DNA of 64,000 nt from Favolaschia claudopus (Eukaryota > Basidiomycota > Agaricomycetes > Agaricales > Mycenaceae). Shown in pieces: positions 50,672 to 61,910 of the stretch. How positions within the stretch are numbered: the first letter of the stretch is position 1; the number at the start of each line of letters is the position of its first letter. The position numbers were made by a program, and so were the translations under genes. A model generated the notes under the pieces. The model was not told the origin of the DNA. It saw nothing but the letters and a program-made list of their open reading frames with translations, and made no database searches. The stretch is taken from positions 186,001-250,000 of the forward strand of contig JAWWNJ010000038.1 in assembly GCA_037176885.1 (NCBI GenBank), given 5' to 3'.

Positions 50672-51782
50672 CAGTGGTGGCAAATAGAAATTGCCGTGGC
50701 TTTTTGGCCAAAATCTTATACTTCACCGAATGATCTGAAATAAGATGTAGAGATAAATGTATAATATGTCTGTACCTCTTAGAACACTCAGCTATATATT
50801 ATTCCCTGACCATGCATCAATAACAGGACAGTTTCTGATTATTGCCATATCTGGAAAAGTTCAATGTATCCTCAGCAAAAGTGTCATAATAGGATGAAAG
50901 TACTTGAAAAACAGTGCTAGTTCTCACTTTGATTGACTGGAATTGACCCTCATTTCAGCTCACAACGGCCGCTCGAAGTTGGTCATTTTAGCTATTTTCT
51001 CTGAATTTTCTGCTATTTTGCGTAGAAATAGCCAACTTTGAGCCGCTGTTGTGAGCTCAAATGAGGGTCAATTCCAGTCAGCTAAAGTGAGAACTAGCAC
51101 TGTTTTTCAAGTACTTTCATCCTATTATGACACCTTTTCGCTGAGGGTACATTGTGTTTTTCCGGATATGGCAAAAATCGGAAACTGTCCTGTTATTGAT
51201 GCATTGTCAGGGCATAATAGAGAGTTTGCGGTGAGCCGCCAGAAGCCACCTGGCGGCTCTAATGGCATGCGGATTGGAGCGGCTATGCTGTCTGGCGGCT
51301 CGTTTGGCGGCTGGTAAGACTGGTTCAAATTTGGTTTTGCGAGTCTATTCTTAGTACTTAGTCATCTATATCTTGAGCCATACACACACGAAGAAAATTG
51401 GACCCGAAAATCTGACGCTAACGCGCATTCGAGCCGCAGACTTCGGTTGACACCCGAAATTGCTTCAATTCAAAACAATTATGCACGTTTGGACAACGAA
51501 CTCTCATTGGCTGAAGGTATAGAAGGTACCCAACCTCGAAATTGTGCTAAGGACTGCGCGCGACGAGCCGCTGAACGAGCCGCCAGACAGCATAGCGCTC
51601 CAATCCGCATGCCGTTAGAGCCGCCAGGTGGCTTCTGGCGGCTCACCGCAAACTCTCTAATATATAGCTGAGTGTTCTAAGCGGTACAGAGGTATCATAT
51701 AGTTATGTCTATATCTTATTTCAGGTCATTCGGTGAAGTATATTCACCAAAAAGCCACGGCAATTTCTATTTGCCACCACTG
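50672..51782. mobile_element. TA-flanked MITE, 1.1 kb, inserted in gag
   Basis: The ends CAGTGGTGGCAAATAGAAAT and mirror continue as an inverted repeat for about 110 bases, with TA at 50670-50671 and 51783-51784. Further in is a second long mirror (ATGCATCAATAACAGGACAG and complement), so most of the element folds back on itself. The nested MITE at 51220-51657 lies in its right half. Confidence 0.8.
51220..51657. mobile_element. TA-flanked MITE nested in the 50672 MITE, 438 bp
   Basis: Tips GAGAGTTTGCGGTGAGCCGC and mirror run for about 70 bases, with TA at 51218-51219 and 51658-51659. The tip resembles the GTTTGCGA family. Without it, the two halves of the host hairpin (TATTATNCCCTGAC and complement) come together. 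Confidence 0.85.
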
Positions 51783-52302
51783 TAGAATGGTAGAGAATGT
51801 AACGAAGTCCAAGTCCGAGCTATAAATCGTCGCCTGGTCGTCGATAGAATGAATGGGATGACTGCCTGCTTAGCTCCTTAGCGCAGGAATAACGCTGTCG
51901 CCTTCGAGTCCCATGAAAGAGGCAACCGATAGAGGCGGCGAGGAAGTCTTTGAATGGACAGGATATTTCGGAGGCGACTTCGAATTCGGTGTAGGCGATG
52001 AGACAGGGTCAGGAATCAATTTCTGCGGCGGTGCAACAGGTGGCCCTGGGCCTTCATCCGAATGAAGGATAATAGATGGATTGTCGAGGGGATTATTGGG
52101 AGCGACCTGCGAGTCGATTTGGATCGAAGGCGGCTCCACCGTGTTGACGGAGTTGAGGTTACTGTTGCCCTTAACTGTGGCAGATTTCTTTCCGCCCTTG
52201 TTGCCTTTCTTGTCCTTGGCCATGATGAAGAATAGAGAAAGGTGAGTGTATTAATGAACTAGATGGGATAGGCGCCTAACGAATCTCCTGTGTGTCCACC
52301 AA

Positions 52303-52410
52303 TGTTAAGGATTGGGCCAGTCCTCAAGAGTCCGTTTGAAATCCGTTGGCGGCAAATCCCGAGCCGAGGTAAGTAGCGCAAAGCTTTACTTATTCGGCGA
52401 GTACCGAAGC
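52303..52410 (-). mobile_element. Truncated 5' LTR of the gypsy-type element
   Basis: It matches the last 118 bases of 48297-48722 (minus orientation, ending CTTAACA), with a handful of differences, and stops after GTACCGAAGC. The first three quarters of the LTR and any target duplication are lost. To 52782 there is no gene; 52525-52605 is the inverted block shared with 24918-25000. Confidence 0.7.
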
Positions 52411-52782
52411 TCTTCCCTAAACCCAAATAGTCAAGCAGCTAATGTCTTCAAATCTGCAACGCCCTGGAGTCTCTCAACGCAGTAACATCTCAAATCCTGA
52501 CAACATAGTGGGGCGGTTGACGGCATGATGTGCCCGTTAGCCAATACGAATGTCCGGAGACAAATTGTGTTGGCTGGTTTGTCTCGCAGGGACCGGGGGT
52601 CCTCAATTGTAACATGTTGGGTATGTGGACAATGGTCCACATAGGAGGGTAAGCTTGCTTCAGTGCGAATGGGAATTCAATATCCTAAGTTGAATACGTC
52701 CAATTCATCCATACATATACAGTAGCTAAATCTTGCTAAATTCATTCGGGCAACATTACTGGCTCGAGCAGTTTTCCAGCTA

Positions 52783-53116
52783 TCTACAAAACACTGGAGC
52801 GCTCCGAAAAAAAGTTCCCATTGATGCGATGACGTCAATTACCATATGAGGTAGGCACTGCCGGATCCATTGCGTCGACGAGGGCGGGGCGACCTCGTGT
52901 TGCAGCCTAGGCGGCCATGGTAATCAGGAGCCGCTTGTGTGCAGGAGGGATGTAGCGGAAGGTATTGTAGGGCATGGTAGGCGAGAGAGACGTTCCAGGA
53001 GCAGTGACGAAAGGGCGAGTGTCGTTGGAGAGAGTGGAGCGGGCTGGCCGAATTAGGCAGGAGCTGTCAAAACCGTTGTGTGAACTTTTTTTCGGAGCGC
53101 TCCAGTGTTTTGTAGA
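52783..53116. mobile_element. TA-flanked MITE, first of three joined end to end
   Basis: A 334-bp element with 35-bp inverted repeats starting TCTACAAAACACTGGAGCGC. TA lies at 52781-52782 and 53117-53118. The right-hand TA is also the left-hand TA of the next element. Confidence 0.85.
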
Positions 53117-53118
53117 TA

Positions 53119-53475
53119 CAGCCGTTTCGGAGAAAGAATACGGGTTTCGTCATTTCTTCCTGCTTAATTTTTTGTCTACACTTGTTGACGATTCTGTCAA
53201 ATTGTTGCCCGAAAAGGCAGATGCCGTGAGTCCATCAATGAACACAATTTGGGTCAAACCAGTCTCGCACATTTACTACCGTCCAAATGAGCATTCAATG
53301 TGATTCAATTACTGAAAGAACGTTCGATGGCACTCACAGAACTCTTCCGGACAAGTACCGAGGCTGGGCGGGCAAGAAATCAGATCCATCAAGCGGGTCC
53401 GAGACCAAGTAAGTGTCAACAAAGAATTGAGGAGCAAGAAATGCCGAAACCCGTATTCTTTTTCCGAAACGGCTG
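53119..53475. mobile_element. TA-flanked MITE, second of three joined end to end
   Basis: A 357-bp element with tips CAGCCGTTTCGGAGAAAGAA and mirror, of the same superfamily as the element at 16753 (CAGCCGTTTTGG...ATACGGGTTTCG). TA is at 53117-53118 and 53476-53477, each shared with a neighbour. Confidence 0.85.
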
Positions 53476-53477
53476 TA

Positions 53478-53939
53478 TGGTGCGCTCGGCCTAAACACCA
53501 CCAAACAAGAACGAAATTTATTTCACCTGATCAAAACCTTCCAACGACTGATCCTCTGGCCAAAACACTCCGATTAGATAGTAGTACAATCCCTCAAGAG
53601 GGATTCTTCATCCGCTCAAAACTCACAATAAATACTTTTTCCGCGGGGCCGATTTGAGACATCAGTGATGCAATCAATCAATCAGTCATGTGAGCTTACG
53701 GAACATGCCTAATTTAGGTCACCACTGATCTACTCCCTCATTTTATATGCTCTCAGAGACCTCTGTGACCTCGCTGCTACACCAATTGAGGTTTCCTGGT
53801 ATGTTTTAACTCTGCCTGGCCCCAATTGTGCAGCAAAGAATACAATTTAAATTTAAATTTTTTCCTTCGGTCGATTTGAGACATCAATGATCCCATCAAT
53901 GATGGGACCTATTTGGTGGTGTTTAGGCCGAGCGCACCA
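53478..53939. mobile_element. TA-flanked MITE, third of three joined end to end
   Basis: A 462-bp element with 28-bp tips TGGTGCGCTCGGCCTAAACA and mirror. TA is at 53476-53477 and 53940-53941. A tip fragment of the same family occurs at 40874-40895. Confidence 0.85.
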
Positions 53940-54156
53940 TAGCTGTCATCGGTTTCCTTCCAAAAAAATTGGTTTCGAGCTCTAATTCTCAGCCGATCAC
54001 TCACGGCACGTGTGCCGAAAAGGTGGCGGTTGGCACTGTAGCACTCTATGACGGTTCCAGATTGGACCAAGCTTGATGGTAAGACGGATGACTTGACCGC
54101 TTTGGGACCTGCTCACACACCTCTACTGCTGTAGTCCGCCTCCAAGAAGACTCCCC

Positions 54157-56691
54157 ATGGCTCACAGTCCCTCCTACCTCCTACAGAGCAAGGTATGTCA
54201 ATTCAATGCTTGTTCACAAGCACATTGCTTGACCGTTATATCTGCTTCTTTTCCAGCACTTGCAGTACATCACCCGGACCTTGTTTTCAAACCAGCACCA
54301 GTCAGAGATCCGGAGGCCTTTGGTGTGTTCTCTTCCTTCTTGATTACCTTTCCCTTGGCTTATACAATTGTCCTAGCTGTGGAGGTGAAGCAACGGCCGT
54401 TATTTGGGCATAATAGAGATGTAGTACCTCAAAAGCCCTTGCTAGACGACTACCTGTATGCTCTAGAGGAGCTTTCTTCTGCCTCCATACCTATATACTC
54501 AACACTATCCCCTCCCTCTCCCTATCCCAATGACCCGTTGCCGCCAAAACACTTTCTTTATCCTCAAGCGCCCGTTTTCACCCTTCGGAAGACTTCTGCC
54601 TACTACAGAGGCTACGTCTATGTAGCTCCCTACTCCCGAGAGGACTCTATCGCTACAGACCACTATCGCATGCTTCGTGTAGTCCCACCTTCGCAGTTGA
54701 CTCCCAAGCGTGTCGACAGCATCGATGGACCTCAATACCTACACGAACCCGTTCCAGGCTGTGTTCAGATGATCCCCGGTGTGCCCTATGCCTTTGAGAT
54801 CGACGGTGATCCCAATGAGCTGCACACTATTGGTGCTGCATTCACATTCCAGTCCCTCCGCTTCGATCCGGACTTCTGGGACATTTACAAAGACACTCTG
54901 CTTGTCATCAAAGGTCTTCGAGGGTTTCGGAAGGCCGGCAACACCGACGCGGTATTTCCCATCACCCATTGGCCCATCAGAACCAACGACCGCTCACCGG
55001 CAACAGCTCCAGCGGGTTCAAAGACCGGGAGTTATAATCTAGCCAGTACATTGCTGAAGGGCAATGGTCCCGGCGTGGTCTTGCCTGCAGCACAGGTGGA
55101 TATGCAGGACTTCTCAGCGCAGGTATCTACAGTACTTCAAGCAGCCAGTCGCCTTCGTCGTCGATTCCTGCGCAAAACCTTATCGAAGGCAGAATTCGAG
55201 CTTCTGGAGTTCAACTGTGATGATATGAATGTTGTAGGATTCGGCGGTCTGGAGCCAACGAATGCCACAGGCTCTCAACTCAATCTGAGCAGCCTAGGGG
55301 ACCTTTTCAAAAATCTTGGATTTCAGGGCTGTCCTCACGCCGATTCCAATGACGAGGAAACTGCAAGAACACATTTCATGATGGCGGTCGACTTACCTCC
55401 CAGTATGTCAACCATCCCTTCTTGACTTTCATTGTAGCTGATCGAACCTAGATTCTGAACCCGGAGCCTTTTTGTTGGCTAGAGCCGGCCTCTATGTGCG
55501 GGAAATCAACTGTTGGATCATTCACCTGGTCTTTGATGGAACCGACATTCATACTGGATTTGAGACGTCAACTCTCCTCACGCGTGAAGAGCTGAAGCAC
55601 TGCGGGCCTGAACTTCCTCCAAAGCAGAGGTTCCGGGGCTATGCTACTCACGGACAGGAAATTCTCGGTGGTCAAGAGGCGTGGGCCAATCGTATGGGGT
55701 GGGAGCTCGTTGCACAGCTCTGGAACGGGCTGCAGCAGTGCAACCTGGATCTCGGTGTCGATGTTGACACGCTTTTGCAGTCAATATCCTTCAAAAGCCC
55801 TGAGGGCAACTCCGTTCAGCTCCAACCCCTTCCCCTATCCCCTACGGGACCATGAAAAAGTCTCTCGAATGCGCTCACAGTTTGAATATCTTCGCCAGCG
55901 CTGCGCTAGCATGCGCATCTACATTGAGAAAGGCCAGTTTCTAGATTTCCGCCAACGCCTCCGCCAGGCAGATTACAATCCAAAGGACGACCCCACCGCT
56001 CTCTGTGTCCGTTGGGAGGCACGCAGCATCATGCGTGCACAGTCCGTCACCGACTCTGAACGGCATCCGGTGGTGACTACTGTGAATGGTAGCGTCCTCC
56101 AAATTTGCGAAGCCATTCGCATCTCCGGTCATGTAAGTTTCATCTGATTTAACGTGTGGGATTCCCCTCATCTTTACTCTAGATGTGCTATAAAGTACAA
56201 ACGGATGATTCTGAAGCCCCCGTGGTCTACATGCATCAAGACGACGCTAGGTAGACAGGTTTTTGCTTACATTTGCATTTCCTGGTACTCAAATAAATCT
56301 CTCCAGGTTACCCGCCCAGATGGTCAGGGAATTTGCACTAGCAGAGTTGCGGAAAGTTCATCCCCACCCTGTTATTGATTTGCAACCTCCCGTCGACGTC
56401 TCTGCACCTCTCGAGGTCTCTGCTGTATTGCCGACTCAATTCACGCCCACTAATGAACCCCTTGAAACTGCTATCAAATTCAGAAGCAGCTTCCCCCTGC
56501 GGAGACTTGATAAGAAGATCGAGAAATTTAGCATTGATGCGGACATCGACACCGCCGGTACAAGTGTGGAAGTGCAAAGGCTCTGGATTCTCAGCAGCCT
56601 GGGGAGAGATCAACACCAGTTCCGCATGAATATAAGAGGCTTACGGAGTTTGTGGACAGCATTGACGAAACGGAGAACTAACAGAATGTAA
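54157..56691 (+). CDS. 2OG-Fe(II) dioxygenase candidate, second copy
   Basis: The main frame runs from about 54250 to 55402. The ATG at 54157 is in frame, but the true start may use upstream exons (ATG 54048 with GT...AG borders near 54060-54130). Introns follow at 55403-55451, 56133-56182 and 56251-56306. The catalytic set is CPHADSND (His 55336-55338, Asp 55342-55344), then SEPGAFLLARAGLYVREINCW and GTDIHTGF (His 55550-55552). It aligns with the copy at 28652 over the N-terminal region and the core. A frame change near 55830, in a C-rich run, separates the core from the C-terminal helices (RSQFEYLRQRCASMRIY), so the gene may be damaged or the base call wrong. The C-terminal part (LPAQMVREFALAELRKV) is unrecognised. 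Its stop is 14 bases from that of the HECT-like gene on the other strand. Confidence 0.6.
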
Positions 56692-56704
56692 GCCATGTGG
56701 AGAA

Positions 56705-59158
56705 CTATGAAGATAAATCAATACACACCCGGATGAACCAGTTGTCGTTCACTGAGAGGGAAGAAGACTCCAGCGCGGCAACAAGAAGAAGCTGAAGACG
56801 GAAGAACGGTGCGGTGTGTGCTGTGGAATTCTCTTCCTGAGTGGAAACGAGGCCTTGATCGTGAAAATAAGGCGGATGTCCGACACCGGTGAGATAACGC
56901 TTGAAACGAAGCTCGAACAACTGGCGCATCTGCTCCACCTGAGGCGGCGGAGCCAGAGGAGCGCACTGGAAGCGAAGATGGGAAAGGACATCATCAGCAC
57001 TCTGAATCTGCCGGCAGTACATGCCCGCAATAAGGCAGGCAGTTTTCAAAGGGGGAGAGTCGTCAAAATACTGAGCAAAGCAATCAATTAGCAAGAGGAG
57101 AATAAGGTACTAAAGAAACACATACATCACAGAAGTTGCGCCCTGCAGTGATCTGTAGCGGCATGCGCATACCAGACTGGAATTCACGGACGTCGTCAGA
57201 GCTCCAAGGCGTTGGATCCCCAAAGATACGAGCTGTGAGAAGCCTGACTGTGAAGTCCTCGTACTGTGATTCGGTGATAGTAGATGGCAGAGTTGATAAC
57301 TGATTTTGCTGCCTGTTAGCGTTCTTTGCAACGATACGGCGAGCAAAAATGGCGTACCTGGACATTGAGAAGGCTCATAAAGAGCGATGAGACAGGATGC
57401 GAAAGGGAAGAGGGGAGAGGGTCGCCAGGATGCAACGCAAACCAAGGACCGAACTCTGCAGCCACGTCAGGGCTCACAAGACGAAGAAACTGTTCTCCAA
57501 GAAGCATGCTCTTGCGGCCGAGAACGGCAGCCAAAACTGGCCAAAGCCCGATCTGGTAGCCATGGCCATAGTAGTACAAGTGGAGGGCAGTGACGCGACC
57601 GTAAGCATAAAGCTTGGCTCTGCGTTCGCTGTCAGCCAGAGGGGAGATCTGAAAGGTGACGTAGCCGGGCTTCATGGAGGAAGGCACCCAGCAATGACCA
57701 TCGGCAGCGACATTCTCCAGGATAGTGCGGAAGACGGAGCGCTCAACACCCCTGCCAATCGATGAACCGGTAATAGCTGCACCGCGAGGAGGGCCACTGG
57801 TAAAGAATGTTGAGCGGGAATTCCTTGCGCGCAATAGCACAAAGGCATCGTCAAGCGCCGCTGTAGATAGGGTAGTTGGAAGCGGCGCCTTTACATGACC
57901 CCAGCGTGGGCCTTGACAGAGTTATATCAGTTTATCGAGTCCGACGGTGAATAAACGTACCAAGGACAATCAGAGGCTTGTTGCTGTGCTCACTGTCTGG
58001 GTTGTTGAACTTCGTGTTCATATCGAAAATGAACTTGTTCGAGAAATTGTTGGCGTTGACACGACTGCTTTGATCGAAGGTGAAGGTGGCTTTGCGCTTT
58101 GTTGGCTCGAGCAACATCCAAGGCAGAAGGAACCACGGAAGAGTGTCGACATGGTCAGAATCCCCGGCTTGGGGCGCAGTGGGAAGGTCAATTCTGTTGG
58201 CGGAGAAGTGAGCGTCAAGCTGAGAATTGAGAGATGTGACGATGCCAGTCTGAGACGGAAGGGTAGCGACAAAGGCAAGCCCATGAGCTTTGAGCACCAA
58301 AACCAACTGCGTGAACTCGTCTAGAGTATACTTGAAGTCCTTCATCATTGTTCAGTGAATCCGGGAGCTGTCGTGATGTCAAGATAGCGAATATGTGGGA
58401 ATTTAAAGTATAAAAAGACACACAATATTCGGCCAGAATGCGACAAGGACTTCGAAAGTTGATTCAGCTGCTGTGGAGCCTGGGAACGCACGGGGAGCCT
58501 TGTATTTTGGTTTGAAATGACGAGCTATAGCGCCCTGACGGTTGGTGTTTGCAACTGCTGTGGCGGAAGGCGTCGGAGCTGAGGCTGGAACTGATGCGGA
58601 GCCAAATGATGGCGGTCGAGCAAAGACAGAAATGGGATTTGGAAGCAAGGGTTGTGGTAAGAGGTGCAGGAGGCGGCATCTCGGAAGATGCAAACGGCAT
58701 TCTGGTGGAGCGTATCAGGGTAGGAGATGTGGAGTAATAAAGGAACGCGCACCGAGGCTCTGGACTTGCGACGAGATCGTGGTTGGACCACGGCTGTCCA
58801 CAAACACAGGAAACTGTTACCGACCACTGACTCCCCGGTGGCTTAGAAGCGGTCAGAAGCTTATATAACAATGATAATTCTGAAAAACTGACAAGGATGA
58901 ATCCACCGCAGGAGCTTGCTTGACAGCCGCCTTTGCCATCGACGGCGGGGGTGAGAGCTGAATGGATGCAGCACAAGTCTCGGAGACACGTTGCGGGATC
59001 TGAAAAAGTTGGTGGAAGTTAGAAGTGCGAAGGAGTGAGGGGTTTCGAATAAAGCGAACAGAATTTGGATAGCCTTGAGCGTTGATGACTGCAGAGACGA
59101 AACCTCCACAGCGGGTGCAAGACCGACACCGACCTCTCTTGCCAAGAGGTTCAGCCAT
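56705..59158 (-). CDS. HECT-like protein, second copy, catalytic Cys not seen
   Basis: A multi-exon gene from ATG 59158 (MAEPLGKRGRCRSCTRCGGFV) to the stop at 56705. The layout follows the gene at 2012-5904. There is a Cys-rich start, then CVCGQPWSNHDL (about 58780) and a Pro/Ala/Ser linker. A helical region (FTQLVLVLKAHGLAFVATLP, about 58300) precedes a HECT N-lobe-like part, GRGVERSVFRTILENV (about 57740) to GLWPVLAAVLGRKS. The C-lobe has RYLTGVGHPP and then HTAPFFRLQLLL. At the position of the thioester Cys (about 56810) I read Thr-Ala-Pro, so activity is doubtful. Introns near 57950 (GTACGT) and 57120 (GTATGT) are clear; others are approximate. It converges with the dioxygenase candidate. 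Confidence 0.55.
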
Positions 59159-59851
59159 GGATGGGACGGGGAGGAGATGGGAAGGCGTCAGAAATGTCAA
59201 GTCAAGTTCCGTCTTTTGTATAAACTTCAGCCTGTTTACGGGCCAAGCCCTGCAAGCACATGGGTGAGTGGTCGGGTGAGATCTTGTCGCATGGTCTTGG
59301 AACAGCTATCAGGCCGGCGGCGAGGGTGTCATGCAGAGATACTGTAGCCAACAGTTTCACCAGTGGATTCTCCACATGAAAAAAAGCGGAAGCAAAAATA
59401 AAAACACAACGGTTGCCGCAGAAAAAGAAAAGCCGTGAGGATCCTCAAGAAATGCCAGAGATCCGCAAGAATAGCAGATTTACACAGAACTTCAAAGATT
59501 GTGGCAATGCGTAACAAAAAAAAGTCGAGGATGTCGAAGATCTTCGAAGATTCTTGAAGAAGCTGACTAAAAAGGGAAATAGATCAAAGATCCTTGAAGA
59601 TCCCGCTCGCATCACACATAAAAACACTGTCCAGCCAAATAAATGTATTTTTGTCCACGGTGGGCCTTCATATTCGTTTTTGTGCATAGACCTATTCAGC
59701 ACAAGGACTACAGGCCCTCCACTTCATTTTCACTTACCAGTGCGTTTAGGGCGGTTCTGATGAGAATTTCCATATTTGGTAAGTAAATTGATTTCGCCGC
59801 AACTGTATGGTCTCAAGACAGCCGCCCAGAGCTATAACTAGGTTGTTTGTA
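59159..59851. repeat. Upstream region with AAGATC-type degenerate repeats
   Basis: From 59430 to 59610, GAAGATC, AGATCC and CAAAGATT blocks recur about ten times. A mariner-tip-like fragment (TTTCGCCGCAACTGTA) is at about 59793. No gene was seen. Confidence 0.35.
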
Positions 59852-60531
59852 CAGCTCCGGACAATCAAACTCGACAAATTTATCGACCTTTTCCCACGAC
59901 CCCGATATGTATCGGAATCGAAAGGAAACGAGTTTAGGAGCCTGCTGAATTTTTTTGGTGAGAATTCATCGAGCCGTTCCGGAGATATCCGCTATTCTTA
60001 GTAGAGGGTAGCCAAAATTTTGGCCGGACCCCCCAAATTACAAGGAAAAATCACGAAAATATTGATTTGAGCTCTTTACGACTGTCTGAGTCTGGCTCTG
60101 GACTCAGAATGAAAATTCAACGAGCTGTTATGTCACAAAATAGGAGGGAACCTGTGGGAACTTTGTGACATTCGTAACAACATGTCACAAATATGTCACC
60201 TCCTGTCACCTTGGCATTGCCAATTCGGGTTTTTATGGGTTCTTCAAAGCAAAAAGGGCTGAGGGACAAGAGTAGTTGCATATAGTATCCTCTGGATAGT
60301 CAGAAACCATGAAGGCTGGGTCAACATTCGTCTGGAGGGGCCAGAAAGGTACACACAATTTCGTTCAGACCGCCCAAAAATTTGGCCAAACCCATTTTGT
60401 CGTGGGAAAATTCAGGAAAAATCGTTTTTAGACGTATTCTGGGGTGCTGAATCCGTTTCTGGACTCAGCTAAGCCCAGAAAATAGCGATTCGACCGAAAA
60501 TAAAATTGTTGACTTTGATTGTCCGGAGCTG
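59852..60531 (-). mobile_element. TA-flanked MITE, CAGCTCYGGACAATCAA family, copy 2
   Basis: A 680-bp element, inverted relative to 19401-20056, with TA at 59850-59851 and 60532-60533. Both tips read CAGCTCCGGACAATCAAA. The interior keeps TGTCACAAA runs and CCCATTTTGTCGTGGGAAAA in common with copy 1. Confidence 0.8.
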
Positions 60532-61045
60532 TAGTGCTCTGAGAGCTGTAGTAAATATTTCTAACCCCGAACAGCCTCAGAAACGGAAGAATAAGTTTTG
60601 GTTCAGTCGATTTGAGACATCAGTGATGGCATCATTGGGGGAGCTTGCTCCCCCTTTTGTCAGAGCCGACCCCAAATGGTGATGAGGCTGTGCTGGAGCG
60701 TTGATGGGTATCGTCAATCAGCATGTGCCGTGATGAAAACATGTCCCGATACTGATATCACTGATGGTTTGTGATCCAGCACAAGCCCGCCGGATCCAGG
60801 GTGATGTAGTGCTGATTCCGCTGATGGAACGCTCTGGCAGTGTCTTTTCTGCTTAGTTTACCGCTTCATACATAAAAGAGATGTCAGACCATAAGTAATC
60901 TTCAAATTTGCGAGGTACTGTATGTAGACAATTGCGTTCATGAATTTCTTCAAGTCTTGAGCTTGCACAACCAACACACAACTCGGAGTCATCATCATTC
61001 GACCCTTACAATATGATTTGTATGCCGGAATACCGGCTTACAGCA
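60532..61045. repeat. Inverted partial copy of the GGGGGAGC family, no gene
   Basis: GGGGGAGCTTGCTCCCCC at 60638-60655, followed by TTTTGTCAGAGCCG, is the reverse of the right end of the family copies. Its far end was not found before the next copy begins near 61020. Confidence 0.5.
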
Positions 61046-61690
61046 GGGGGAGCTTGTGTAAATTCTTATATGGCACACAAATTAACAATATTAATGTTGC
61101 GCTGTTGTTTGGGGGGCATACTTCGGCTGGATTCTTTTTCACGCAGATAAGTACTCTAGTAGTACTCTACTTTGTGAACAAAACTTTACTTATGCCGGGC
61201 AACAACGTTCTGACGTTATGGAGGATGAACCACCAATCAATTTCTGACTAGCTTATCATCATGATAGAATACCTATCCACTCAGAACCGTGGTCTCTCTA
61301 TACAGACACTATAACTGAGCAAGCTGCAACATTGATATCATTTATTTTCATCGCCTCTCTACAGCAACTTTCTGGGAAACTAATGGCGCCAGAACCTGCC
61401 CCTCTGAACCGTGTATGAAATAGAGAACTGTATTTTCCCTTCCGGTAAGCAGCCTCGGGCAGGGTCAAGGACGGGTGCACCATCGGTTGAAAAGGATGCA
61501 CCATCACGCTGCAATCAGTCTGAATCAGTAGGGATCAGGATGGATCACTCGGAAGAGCATCGTATCACTCGGAGCATGCCAATCTTGACGTGCGCACGTC
61601 AAGGGCGGTGACGCCATCAAAACGCTCTCTAGCACAGCTTATTGCTTTTCGGTGACGGCTCTGATAAAAGGGGGAGCAAGCTCCCCCAAT
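61046..61690. repeat. GGGGGAGC-palindrome repeat family, copy 4
   Basis: It starts GGGGGAGCTTGTGTAAATTC after a CCGGCTTACAGCA block and ends GGTGACGGCTCTGATAAAA plus GGGGGAGCAAGCTCCCCC. Interior differs from copies 1 and 3 over part of its length. No coding frame has a recognisable motif. Confidence 0.6.
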
Positions 61691-61910
61691 AAGCATTACG
61701 TTTGCACAGCCACCCGCCAAATCCTGACGGTTTGAAAAATCAACTTACTCTGTTTGCGAAGTAAGAAACTGGAGGCTCTCGCCGGCCGCCCCACCCATTA
61801 AGTAAATACATAAGTCTGACCTCTGTTGGCGGGAAGGTACACAGAGGATACAGTGGATGACTAAGTCCTGGTGCTGGTCTAGCATATCTGAGAGGGAGGG
61901 CCGAGTCATA

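Larger units (their letters stand above)
48898..52223 (-). pseudogene. Gypsy Gag polyprotein remnant, in pieces
   Basis: Three pieces read in order on the minus strand. 52223-51870 begins MAKDKKGNKGGKKSA, basic and then Pro-rich, like Gag N-termini of basidiomycete gypsy elements. 50671-49476 is a helical region with Ser/Arg-rich linker. 49554-48898 contains KWDGNPDNLSRWIQEINLF, SWYFSLDIKYQRKVRQNW and RARALRAKYREENFLHEKPT, the classical capsid core. A frame change is needed near 49500 and another near 51870. The ATG at 50726 that opens the middle piece lies in the MITE, not in gag. No zinc knuckle is visible at the end. It is not functional as it stands. Confidence 0.7.
48297..52410 (-). mobile_element. 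Gypsy-type element with gag but no pol
   Basis: Two LTR units bound a 3.6-kb interior in minus orientation. The interior holds gag-like sequence only. The gag end at 48898 lies about 175 bases from the polypurine tract, leaving no room for protease, RT or integrase. A 1.1-kb MITE (50672-51782) interrupts gag. The 5' LTR keeps only its last 108 bases. Confidence 0.7.
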
